Below are positions 35,119 through 44,871 of a stretch of DNA of 64,000 nt, piece by piece. A program made the position numbers and the translations under genes. Origin of the DNA: Pohlia nutans (lineage: Eukaryota; Streptophyta; Bryopsida; Bryales; Mniaceae); the NCBI GenBank assembly GCA_022496805.1, contig CM040093.1:1552501-1616500 (forward strand). Reading direction: 5' to 3'. The notes under the pieces are model-generated. The model did not search any database and was not told where the DNA came from. It saw nothing but the letters and a program-made list of their open reading frames with translations. Within the stretch, counting starts at the first letter, position 1, and each line of letters begins with the position of its first letter.

Positions 35119-36315
35119 ATGGCGAAGAAGAAGGCCGCAGAGAAGGTGGTAAGTTTGCCATATTTGGGGAACCTGAAGAGACTCTTCCAAATCATACACA
35201 ACGTCAATATCAGGGGCGACTTCAATGAGGGAAATTTTTTTGCCATGAAGGATAACCTCGTGAACAAGCAGTGGTTTGTAGCGTTGGTAAAGCTTCCCAG
35301 AAACAGTGGTTATGCGCTTCAGGTGCACGTTGATGGGTCCCTACTTGTAGGTGAAGGAGAAGCATTCGCTGCGCTGAGTAGCATGACAGTCACCGACGTT
35401 AAAGTGCATAAGCCAGACACCATACTATGGGTTGCAAACGCAGGGGGTGCTGTGGGAAACCTTGTGTTCTCTGGAACCGATCGTTTCCGGGCAGATAAGT
35501 TCATAGACTCCGTCACACTATTCGAGGAAAGCATTCAAGAAGTTACGAAGAAACCTATGCTCCCTAAGAACTGTGTGGAGAACCTAAGCGGTGATGCTGT
35601 CAGACTAACTCGTGCACTTAAAGCCTTCATGAAGAATATGAATGAGACCAACAAGCTAATCCTCAAAGCTGGGAAGGTAATCGGGCCAAAACGAAAGGCA
35701 CCAAGTCAGGAGGCAGTCACGCCGGCCCTAAGCCGCGACAAGCGCAAAGACGCGGAAGTACAGGCAGTGCCTGCGGGCGACACTATAGAAGAGGAGATTA
35801 TCGAAGAGGAGATTGACGAAGAGGAGCGTGAGGAGGAAATGCTGATTGAATCTACAGCGCCCGACACCGAAGAAGCCCAAGAAGACAATGTCGCAGCGGA
35901 TGTCGAGGGTGAAAGAGAAGGCGGCGATGAAGATGACAATGAGGATGCAGCCCACGACGAGGGCGACGAAGAGGAAGGCGGGCCATCGGAAGAGCTTTCC
36001 GAGACCCGAACGAAGAACAGAGGGGACGCGGAGGAGACGTCCCAACCACAGAATGTGGAGGAAAGAATTGAGCTGTCCTCAGGTGAAGAGTCAGAGGACA
36101 AAAACTACCAACGCGAGGCTGAACCATCAAGTGAGGATGAACATCTGGATGAGGAGGAGGAGGCTCCCGCCGATCCCACAGAGGAGGAGGAGGAAGTTGA
36201 CCCAGAGAACGCACCAAAGAGGAGGAAAGTCACGAGGCGGAAGTCGACGGCCAGAAACATGCGAACCGTGGCCGACCTGATTGATGCAGAGCTCGGGGTA
36301 CCTTTGCTGAATTAG
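35119..36315 (+). CDS. Acidic nuclear-type protein, ORF1 of the giant element (398 aa)
   Basis: The ATG at 35119 has a good context (G at -3 and +4) and follows a possible acceptor TCTCATGCAG. Residues 1-190 look globular (LPYLGNLKRLFQIIHNVNI, YALQVHVDGSLLVGEGEAF, DTILWVANAGGAVGNLVF). Residues about 215-365 are extremely acidic (repeated EEE and DE). Near residue 365 lies PKRRKVTRRKST, which resembles a classical nuclear localisation signal. The frame ends in TAG at 36313-36315. The same frame reopens with ATG at 36319, so this ORF and the ParB-like gene may once have been one protein of about 1,680 aa. The domain is not recognised. Minus-strand ORFs across 35.7-36.1 kb are shadows of the acidic repeats. 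Confidence 0.7.
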   Translation: MAKKKAAEKVVSLPYLGNLKRLFQIIHNVNIRGDFNEGNFFAMKDNLVNKQWFVALVKLPRNSGYALQVHVDGSLLVGEGEAFAALSSMTVTDVKVHKPDTILWVANAGGAVGNLVFSGTDRFRADKFIDSVTLFEESIQEVTKKPMLPKNCVENLSGDAVRLTRALKAFMKNMNETNKLILKAGKVIGPKRKAPSQEAVTPALSRDKRKDAEVQAVPAGDTIEEEIIEEEIDEEEREEEMLIESTAPDTEEAQEDNVAADVEGEREGGDEDDNEDAAHDEGDEEEGGPSEELSETRTKNRGDAEETSQPQNVEERIELSSGEESEDKNYQREAEPSSEDEHLDEEEEAPADPTEEEEEVDPENAPKRRKVTRRKSTARNMRTVADLIDAELGVPLLN

Positions 36316-36318
36316 GCG

Positions 36319-39300
36319 ATGAAACACCCACTCAGAACACCTCTTGGAAAGGCAATGAAGATAGAGGAGTACCAGTTGGAGCTTCGGCAATTCAAGACCC
36401 GATTCGCGGATATGTACATCTGGGGCGAGGACCACATCAAGGAAGTGAGCATAGATCAGATGGAGCCTGCGCCTATTACTCACAAGTATCGGCCATTTCA
36501 CGACAGCCTGGCGGAATCACCGCTCCAAGTGTTTCTGTCCCAGCTGCAACCAAACAAAGAGAGGCTCACCCTCATGCCAAAAACAAACGAGAAGCCAAAG
36601 ACATGGGAGAAGGTAGCGGGGGGAACCTTCTACATCATCAACGGGCAACACTCATGGTCAGCTGCCAAAAGACTGGTGCGTAGCGACAAAGTCGCACCTA
36701 GTGTGAAGGCAAAGTACAAGACCTTCCAGTGTGAGTTTGTGTGGGGATCAAACTACGAGAGACTGTCGGAATTGTCGAGGCGCACGAACAACACAAATCA
36801 GCACCACTGGGACTCGCCGGAGTATTTGCTGCACATTGAATATGCTCGGGCCCTGTTCAACAAGTACAAGCGACCGAAGGCGCCGAAGGCTGGCGAAAAG
36901 ATGTCCAAAGCAGATAGGGAGAAATTCAAGGTATGCTATCAGTCTACGTTAAGACCTCGTCGAAGTTTTGAAGTTCTGAAGTCCCGCCAGTGTGCAACTG
37001 CACAGTGGCCTGTCGGCAATGCAGGACGTGTCATGTGTCCCGGGCTTGGATGGATTGTGATATCCCAGGGACAGCGGTTTCTGATAAGAGTTGGTACGAG
37101 TTCTGGAGTCCCGCCAGTGTGAAATTGCACAGCGGGAAGTCAGCAATGCAAGATGTGTGGTGCAACCCTCTGATACCCAGGGACACTTGAGTTATGGATT
37201 CTCATACCCAGGGACACATCATTATCTGTTAATAGTTCGTCAGCGTTATAAAGTTCTGGAGTCAGGCGCTGTTGTGAGTTTTTTCGTGATGACATTCATT
37301 GGCGGCATTGTGGTGCAGTAATTTCAAAACAAGGCGGTCGAGACCTTGAACGCCATGACGTTCAAGAACGCCAGGAGAACCGCAAATCAGTACGTTGGGG
37401 AACTTCGAATCATTTCCGCCGATGACCATCTCTATGACACCGTCATGAAAGCATTCAAGTGGTATGAGAGCGGGGATCTGATCAACCCAGACACTGGCAA
37501 TAAGTGGCGTGACGACGCCAAAGACACCTGGACGCGAAAGTTTGTTGTGGCCTACCAGTTCAAGGCGTGCAGGGGACTGGGGGCAGAGTCAATCCTGGAG
37601 GCCGCTCAGAAGATAATGGCGGGTCTATCACCGGATGGGGAAGTGTTGACGTCGGGGGATGTGCCTAAAATATATGTGGGGACGAACCGACCAAAGAACC
37701 CGTACTGCTACAGTCTGAAAGAGTGGATGGACCGCAAGAAGGCGAAAAACGGAGTAGTGCGCTTGCTGCACAGGGAAGTCCCGGGGGGCCTCTGGATCGA
37801 TGACGATATTAACCAGACTGCGTGGTCGAATTTCAAAGCCCAGCACGGGTTCACTTCCGCTAACATGGACGAGCTAATTCATCGCGCCATGAGAACTTTC
37901 CTGAAGAAATTCATGAGGGCCAGCGACAAACCCAAACGCGAGCAGGACGCCGTGCCCCAGGCCTTCACGGCGGAGATGCGCAGGGTTGTCTCGAAAACCA
38001 GGGACAAGGCAATGGAACTGACTCCCCTCATTGCTGTGTACAACTTCACAGGGACGCTGACCCCATTCAAGATGCCAAGCCTCATGCACATGGAGAAAGG
38101 GAGAAGTACTCCTGCCCATGACGACGCCTCCCACTGGTTTCCTGAATCGACCTCTAGGATCATGTTCGTGGGAGGGATAATTGACTTCAGGCCTGTGGAT
38201 AAGGTCTTTCAGCGGAAAGATTATGTGGTGGACGTTGAGCACGGAAGGTGTTACAGTGGGTGGCTGAAGAAGTTCGTGGCGGATGTGAACGTCTTGAAGT
38301 CTTGTCCGCACTGGATGGTTATATCGCACGCCAACACTGGAAAAGAAGCTCTCGCCGCGATGCTGGATCATCCGAAAGAAGGGGCATGGACCGTCACACA
38401 CAGCGGGTATGTGGCAGCAGCAGCTGAGGCTTACTTCTTCAAACCCACAACCATAAAGAAAGGAAATGGCGTTGATATCTTCATACTCAGCGCCACGCCA
38501 TGGGAAGCACTGGACTGGCCATTACTAGTCAGGTCTCCCGAGAGGAGCAAGAAGTTTGGTCTTGTACGAGAGTACCAGTTGCATAGGGATGAGCTGCGAA
38601 TGGAGGTGTACTTGGACTTCGTGCAGCTGTTGCCCAAGGAGAATCCGGGGCGGGACTCTGTTGGCCCTCGAAGCGTTCTGTGCATCACCGCCGGGCGGAA
38701 GTGTATGATAGCGGCTACTGTAAGTGAATTCTGCCATTTCTATTGTTGTTGATTTATGCATGTTGCCGGTCATGGAAGGCCACTGTGCAATTGCACACTG
38801 GCCAGTCAAAGGTTACCTGCTAACAATGATGTTGTGGTACTGGCAGATGCTTGGCATTAGACCTGCGGCTGTGCTTCTACCGACGGACGATTTGCAGGGT
38901 CACGTCAGCAGCCATGAAACTGGCTGTTACCTTACAGGTTTTGAGCACGTCTTCCACACTGAAACATATGCAGAGACTGCGGACGTACCGGAAGCTTTGG
39001 GGATATTATCAATTGTCCCGGGTACTTCTAGAGCTGGATTGGAGAGGCACTCCAAGCACCGTCAAGATACATCAGACGCATCTGTGGACGAAGGCGAGGA
39101 CGCCCGTGACAAAAGCCCTTCTGTTTCCGGGGCACGTGTTGATGAAGACTGCGCTGCCGCTGAAGGGGACGGAGGTGACAGGACCGACAGCGTTGGTGGA
39201 GTACACGGGACACCCACAGACGCGAGGGATGGGCCTCCTGTGCCTGCTGGTGGCGATGCTGACGAAGATATGGCTGACGTAGAGGTGCCCGCACAGACTA

Positions 39301-41501
39301 TTGCTGTAACTCTAGAGTCCCCTGCTGACGTAGAGGTGCTCGCACAGATTGGCGCTCTAACTCTAGAGTCCCCTGCTGACGTAGAGGTGCCCGCACAGAC
39401 TGCGGCTCTAACTCTAGAGTCCCCTGCTGACGTAGAGTTGCCTGCACAGACTGCCGCTGTAACTCTAGAGTCCCCTGCTGCCGAGGTATTAAAGCGGTCC
39501 GAGAACGCAGAGGCTATCATCCTGGAGACGCAATTTTCTGGACATGTGGCGCAGTGTCCCAGAGGCGACGATGAGTCTCCGTATGACTTTTTATACGAGA
39601 ATTTAGAGCCCTCCGTCATGCCAAACTTGCCGGAGTCGCCGGAGAATGTCTCACACAACACTATTGCTAGGGAAATAGTGCCCGAGACGGCGCCGGCGGA
39701 CATTTCCGTGCGCAGCGTGCAGGCGGAAGAAGTGTTCGTACTTCGTGGGCCACATACATTGCAGTTTGGTGGAGCGGCCGGTGACCCCATGGAAGTGGAC
39801 TCCAGTGGGGTGATGCTGGGCTCGAATGTGTTGGTGAACCTATCAACCCCTCCAGCGGCGGAAGCCCCCGTGGCCGACGAGTGCGCAGTCCATGTAGAGC
39901 TTAGTATGTCTGCACTGGCGCCCAGCATCACAGAGGGTAGGGACAAGGAACCAGCGGAGGATCCGGAGCTGGAAATTACCAAGGTGGGAGTTGAGGTTCT
40001 GAGGTCAATTAAGGCGGACCCAGACGCGCAAGGTCAGCCGTCAGATCCTGTGGCACCGTCAAACAAGGACGATCCTATTGAGGTGTCGACGGACTCCGAA
40101 GAGGAGTTCCGGGAGAGTAGCCGGCGTGCCATACCGTCGGATGATGAATCGGACATCTTCGATACTCCGGTTGAGGAGGGAGAGTCTGAACAGAAAGTGG
40201 ATCCCTTAAGGATCCAACTGCGCAAAGTCGGAAAGGGAAAGCTGTCGGTCAACAGGGGAACTCGTCAGACGGCCCGACAGCTGCACACTGAGAACCAAAT
40301 TTTGCTGAAGAAACTGGAAATGGAGAGGAAGCGCCGGGAGGAAGCGGAGCAAACCCTTCGAACGGCCGGCCTGGACTCCACGGTGAGTGGATCCGCCTTC
40401 ACCGCAACTCCCTCAACGTTGACAACTTCAATGGCCTCTGCACCGGCGGCTTCTGTATCGGAAGCAGTAGTACGCCTTGGTACGGAAGGTGGAGAGGACT
40501 GCATACCCGCTACACAGGTGAGACCCGCCCGCATCCTTGAAGCGCTGCACGGTGACACTCCCGCTGTGCAACTGCACAGTGGCAAGAAGTAGACGCAACT
40601 AATTACTGTCGTTGATGGTTGAATGTTGTCCTTGCAGGAGTCCACATTGTTCGTGTCCAGTGCAGACATCACTCCCGGAAAATCTACAGAGGTAAGCTTG
40701 TTTGTCTTTCTGTATTGCTGCCGCTTTCTGAAATGGATTTGATGCTGCTAATGAATTTAGCGCCCACATTAAGGGTTAAGGCGCGGTCTGTTTCAGGGCA
40801 TATGAATATTTGCAGAAATCTGAGGACGAGAAGAAGGTATGGACAAGGTCCTGACGACACCGATGACAGTAAAACGCCGTTACCAGGGCCTGAACCATAT
40901 CTCCCGTCTGTACAACACGAACAGTTTTTGGTATTCGAATAGTACTAGCCTCGTAGAGTGAAGCTGTCACTTGCAGCCTAAACGGTTGCGATAATATAAA
41001 TCCTTAGGAGTTTGTAAATCTGGCTTGCTGGACCTGGTGCCATCGGACGGACTTGTAAACGATGTACCGCACACTTTTGAGACTGTATGGACATAGCGGT
41101 GCTATGCCTTGCAGGGAAGCCTTTGTACAGTGTTGTCAACAACATACTGCTGCACAGAGAGATGTGAACGCTATGATTAACAATGCGGAATTTCCGCTGT
41201 GTTTGCAGTGTTTAAACGTACATAGCTTGTAGATGTTTCCACTGGATCTTACCGTTCACCTACTCATCTCGTGATATACAATGTCGTGCCATGCCCAGGG
41301 TAAAACAGAATTCTGGCTGGATGTACGATATCATCAGCAAAAGGTAAGGTTGTCTATTTTACCTAGAGCACTTCATGGAGTTGCTAGCTGATCGTATGGA
41401 TTAATTCTTGACTATGCGAAGTCGTGTGTTGGTTTACCATGCAGCGAATAATATGGAGGAGGCTCACTAGAGAGATCTCTGACACGGAGTCGTCGTCTTA
41501 A
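36319..41501 (+). CDS. ParB-like domain protein with methyltransferase-like region, multi-exon
   Basis: Proposed exons: 36319-36930, 37334-38719, 38847-40517, 40638-40691, 40816-40836, 41299-41343, 41445-41501. All junctions are phase 0, giving about 1,281 aa. Exon 1 reads like a ParB/sulfiredoxin-fold domain: EVSIDQMEPAP (about residue 41), a spacer, GGTFYIINGQHSWSAAKRL (about 103-121), then LSELSRRTNNTNQ (about 149). The usual G-x-H-R has S in place of R. Exon 2 has GVDIFILSATPWEALDW (about 583) followed by SVLCITAGRKCMIAATMLG (about 650, crossing into exon 3). This has the motif IV then motif I order of beta-class N4/N6 DNA methyltransferases but without DPPY or the GxG loop, so it is probably inactive. 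Bacterial ParB-methyltransferase fusions are known. Exon 3 is a long acidic linker ending in a coiled coil (ENQILLKKLEMERKRREEA). The three longer introns carry palindromes. The 21-bp exon at 40816-40836 (donor GTATGG) is the least certain junction. Confidence 0.6.
36986..40582. repeat. Palindrome copies inside introns of the ParB-like gene
   Basis: Copies lie at 36986-37009 and 37112-37136 (intron 36931-37333), 38778-38803 (intron 38720-38846) and 40558-40582 (intron 40518-40637). None lies in a proposed exon. The intron at 36931-37333 also has three copies of a short ATACCCAGGGACAC-type repeat. Confidence 0.8.
39273..39479 (+). repeat. 51-bp coding repeat, four units
   Basis: Four tandem units encode the 17-residue repeat ADVEVPAQTAALTLESP with small changes, in the acidic linker of the ParB-like protein. 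Multiples of three keep the frame. Confidence 0.9.
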
Positions 41502-42212
41502 AGCCGCCACCGGCGTGGGCAAACGCATACGTGCGGGCAACATGCACTCAATTTTCGTGTCAAAGTGAAAACACTGAATTCAGTGTAGAGAGTACTAATA
41601 AAGAACCCACGTTTCTACTCAGATGCAAGGCATAAATTCAAATATACAGCACAGTTCTACAATTCTAGTTACTGTCTGCAATACTCGTCATGCTAATGTC
41701 CCAGTTCGTTGATAGTAAATAGCAGTCCGTGAGGATATTTCAAACCGATTACGTACAAAACTATCTCTGCAGTGTAGTTCAGTAATAGTGCTGTCAACCA
41801 CATGTTACAGTGCCGAGGCGAGAGTATACAGTCGGTGATATTTTACAGAACCGCTGCTCCATTTTAGGGGCTTTCATAAAGCACGATCATGTATATTGTC
41901 AGCGTAGCAACACGGATTCATTGAAATCATTGATTTGTACATTCCTGCACACTGATTATTGAATGACGAAATGTGTAGTCCCAGTGTTCCTTTCTGGTGG
42001 GCGGAGAGAATTGCTTGCCTTGCGTATCTGAATCCCCAAGTGGATCAGTGGGATGGCTTTCTGTCCGAGTCGCATTATTCTATTTGCGAAACTCTGGTGT
42101 TCCACTTTCCCGGCGATGGAATTCTTCAGTATATTCCAGGTGTGCAATATCAGTTGTACGGTTCCGGAACTCAGAGATTGTATGATTTTCACAAGAAATG
42201 ATAAGTTCCATT
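41502..42212 (+). other. 3' flank of the ParB-like gene
   Basis: No gene recognised. It probably contains the 3' UTR and transcript end of the preceding gene; no specific polyadenylation signal was fixed. Confidence 0.35.
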
Positions 42213-42785
42213 TGCTGGGACTCCCGGGACAGTCCCATTTCACTGAAAGTCCTTTTGGGAGTCCCGGATCACTCCCATTTGTACTGAAATTTCCTTTGGG
42301 ACTCCCGGGACACTCCCATTTGACTAGAATTCCCTTCGGGAGTCCCGCAGTACTCTCTTTTCCACTGAAACTCCTTCTGGGAGTCCCGGGACACTCCCAT
42401 TTCTACTCATATTCCCTGTGGTAGTCCTGGGACACTCCCATTCTCACTGAAATTCCCTTTGGGAGTGCCGGGACACTCTCAGTTTCACTGAAATTCCCTT
42501 TGGAAGTTACGGGACACTCTCCTTTTCACTGAAATTCCCTTTGGAAGTCCCAAGACCCTCCCATTGCACTGATGTTCCATTTGGGAGTCCCGGGACACTC
42601 CCATTTCACTCAAATTCCCATTGGAAGTCCTGCAATACTCCCATTTCACTGAAATTTTTTTTGGGACTCTTGCAATACTCCCATTTCCTCAAAAATTCCA
42701 CTTGGGAATCCAAGGACACTTCGAAGCCATTGGAACTGTTCTTGGGAGTCCCGGAATACTCCCATTTCCACTAACACTCCTATTT
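42213..42785. repeat. Palindromic minisatellite, about 41-bp period
   Basis: About 14 units, each containing a near-palindrome of the type GGGAGTCCCGGGACACTCCC followed by a less conserved ATTTCACTGAAATTCCCTTT spacer. The central units are best preserved. Open frames across it are products of the repeat. Confidence 0.9.
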
Positions 42786-44381
42786 AGACTCCTCCATTAT
42801 TATTTTTTAAAGAACATGGTGTCTCTTCACTCATATGGTACCCCAAGATATAAGATATACTTCGAAATGGAGTCCCGGTACTCATCGCTGCATTGGGCAC
42901 TAATTGCAAATCGTACTCAAAAAGCATAGAGTCAGCGACTTCCCAATAACTTATGGAAAAATATTTTTCAAAACAACATAAAGAATTGGAGGGTGTTCCT
43001 TATGTTGTAAGGCACCCATAATGAGAACAAACAAAAATAATTTCGACATGGTATTGCATTTCTTAGAGTAGCCGTCCGCATATGTCGATTACGGCATAGT
43101 GACCACTCATAGCAAACGAATCGAGACATGTCTGCTCCACCTTCCCTGTACAAATGGGTGAACTTGACGACTACTACTTGTAGGGTGGTCACGCATGACA
43201 TACATAAGCATGAGGCAGTACTAAGTTCAATCTCGTCAGTATACAGAGCCCACTTTGGTAATTAAACTGTCGGCAATCCAGGGTGGAACATGTAATGAGC
43301 AAATTGTGTTGGAAGGGTTAACTTTGTAGGTTGCATGAATATAGAGAACCAGTGGAAATAATTCTGGACAGTCGGTTGTCTGACAGTGATAATTCCAGCC
43401 TGAATAGGGAATCCTGTAATGTAGTAGGATCATACAATAATAGCATCAACAAATACTTGTCAGTTGGGACATGTTGGATCAGGAATAGCAGTTCCGTGAT
43501 TCCCGCAATGACGAATATCTCCCTGCAGATGGTAAAGGTACAGCTCTATTTTGTCCCCGAGGTATATAATTGTGGAAGCTGACCTCAAGTTTAATAGCTG
43601 AGTGTGGACTTCCGGTCGGTCAGTTCTTGCTTTGCGTTGGTTCTCCCCACCAGGCCAGCAGTGGCTGCTTGGTATGTATTGTGCCCTTCGCGGCAAATTC
43701 CCTTTCATTTGTTTCAAAAACGAATGAAATAAGTTGAGTGTGGACATGCATACAAAGAGTGGGCTGCCTTTTTTAAGTTCCAATGTATGTGCCCCTATGG
43801 CGGATTTCAGAGGCGCACGTGGAGTTTAAGGACGTGGGCGAGTATTTCAGATTTGTCGTAAATACATAGTTTCAGATTGAGACCTGAACCGCATGTAACG
43901 CATCATGTCGGTGTGATTTCCAATACCATAGTTCGTCTGATACTTGTAGGTATTATAGAGACCCATACCGAAATAACTATATGCGGATGAGATTGGCAGT
44001 GGCAAGCGTTATAAATCGCGTCGAAGACCAATTGCAACACCCAGGCCAGCGTATAATTTCCTACAATGTATGTTGCCCAGCCACTTCCTGTGTGCGGTAC
44101 TCCTAGCTAGAAGTATTGGCCCGAAATTCCAGGTTTGGTGCATGTTTACAGGGACCGTGACCGGTTCTTCAAGTCCGGGGCTTGGACCGAGGGTTTCATT
44201 GGAATTCTATGGGCAGTACTTCCCAATAGGTGCATTCATTTCTTATTTCAGACCACCGTCATAACTCCTGCAATGGTTTAGGGTTTAGGGTTACTCAAAT
44301 TTGGCATTTCAGTGCAATATGATGTATATAACGAGGACGTTTCAGACAATGGAAGCCTTTCTACAAGTGCTTTGGAAGCCC
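42786..44381. other. Right subterminal non-coding region of the giant element
   Basis: No gene recognised. A short telomere-like run (GGTTTAGGGTTTAGGG) lies at about 44276-44291. Confidence 0.4.
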
Positions 44382-44443
44382 GAAATTGACACAAAAGTAG
44401 TCCCAAATCATCGGAATAGTCCCAACTAAACGAATATGACCTT
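44382..44443 (-). repeat. Right terminal inverted repeat (62 bp)
   Basis: The reverse complement begins AAGGTCATATTCGTTTAGTT and pairs with 9665-9726 over 62 bp with two differences. It is followed by the TAGT duplication at 44444-44447. Confidence 0.9.
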
Positions 44444-44447
44444 TAGT
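44444..44447. repeat. Target duplication TAGT, right
   Basis: Second copy of the 4-bp duplication that flanks the giant element. Confidence 0.85.
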
Positions 44448-44842
44448 TCCTCTTGGTAAGGTACCTATTCGGTAATCAGTACCGGGAGGTTTAATAACTA
44501 CTGAGGAAAAGGAATTTAGCAGAATGAATAATCAAACACTAAAAACTAGGTTGATTATCACAAAACTAAGGAATGATAAGTTGATCAGAGTATACAAAGG
44601 ACACACAAAAGACTGCTCGGTAGAGAAAAATCGATCTAGCAAGAAATCAATGATCTAGGAAAATGAGGCGTGCCAATGAGGTCGGCTCTATTGCTTTTAT
44701 TCCATAGTACAACCAGATCTGACAGTTAGGTCAGATCGGTAAAAAGTGTTTCCTAGATCTACCTACTGGGGTAACTTGGAAAATTACCCAGGTAAGATTC
44801 AAATCGGTAGCCTTACCGATAACTCCTAAATTACGGTTAACA
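44448..44842 (-). repeat. LTR of Ty3 element A
   Basis: On the minus strand it starts TGTTAACCGTAATTTAGGAG and contains blocks shared with the LTRs of copy B (CCAAGTTACC, TAGATCTAG, ACCGATCTGACC, CTCATTGGCA). Its last bases (ACTACCA) lie on the far side of the giant element at 9658-9664. Confidence 0.85.
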
Positions 44843-44871
44843 ATCGTTTGCTGCGGTAATGCATCCACGTC

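Larger units (their letters stand above)
9665..44443. mobile_element. Giant TIR DNA transposon, 34.8 kb
   Basis: The element is bounded by 62-bp terminal inverted repeats that differ at two positions, flanked by a 4-bp TAGT duplication. It is inserted three bases before the end of the LTR of Ty3 element A. Without the 5.46-kb copia insertion it is about 29.3 kb. It contains a DUF7869-type transposase-like gene on the minus strand near the left end and a ParB-like multi-exon gene on the plus strand near the right end. It also holds about 23 copies of a private palindrome, a palindromic minisatellite near the right end, and long AT-rich non-coding stretches. A 4-bp duplication is known for several superfamilies (Sola, Chapaev, Ginger, some Academ), but I cannot assign it. 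The ends and the single insertion event are well supported; which gene mobilises it is inference. Confidence 0.85.
1..44842 (-). mobile_element. Ty3/gypsy element A, interrupted by two insertions
   Basis: Read on the minus strand, the LTR starts TGTTAACCG at 44842 and runs to 44448. It is then split by the giant DNA transposon (44443-9665), and the element resumes at the last bases of the LTR and the primer site at 9657. Gag-protease (9485-6852) and a further ORF (6213-5865) follow. A second insertion lies at about 5867-1206, and the ORF appears to continue to the window edge. Its other LTR is outside the window. The LTR is homologous to those of copy B. Element A itself starts inside the internal region of element C, so it is nested there. 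Confidence 0.7.

Noticed and set aside
35706..36217. Minus-strand ORFs of 105-131 aa over the acidic region of ORF1
   Set aside because: Serine- and proline-rich readings of GAG/GAA runs; pure antisense shadows.
39062..39982. 306-aa minus-strand ORF
   Set aside because: Antisense of the acidic linker and its 51-bp repeats; low complexity with no domain.
44276..44291. Interstitial telomere or healed chromosome end
   Set aside because: Only two to three TTTAGGG-type units; similar short runs occur at 61080 and 63310 and are common in plant DNA.
9665..44443. Maverick/Polinton, Helitron or integrated large virus
   Set aside because: No DNA polymerase B, retroviral-type integrase, capsid, packaging ATPase or Rep/helicase was seen. 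The duplication is 4 bp rather than the 6 bp of Polintons, and Helitrons have no inverted repeats.
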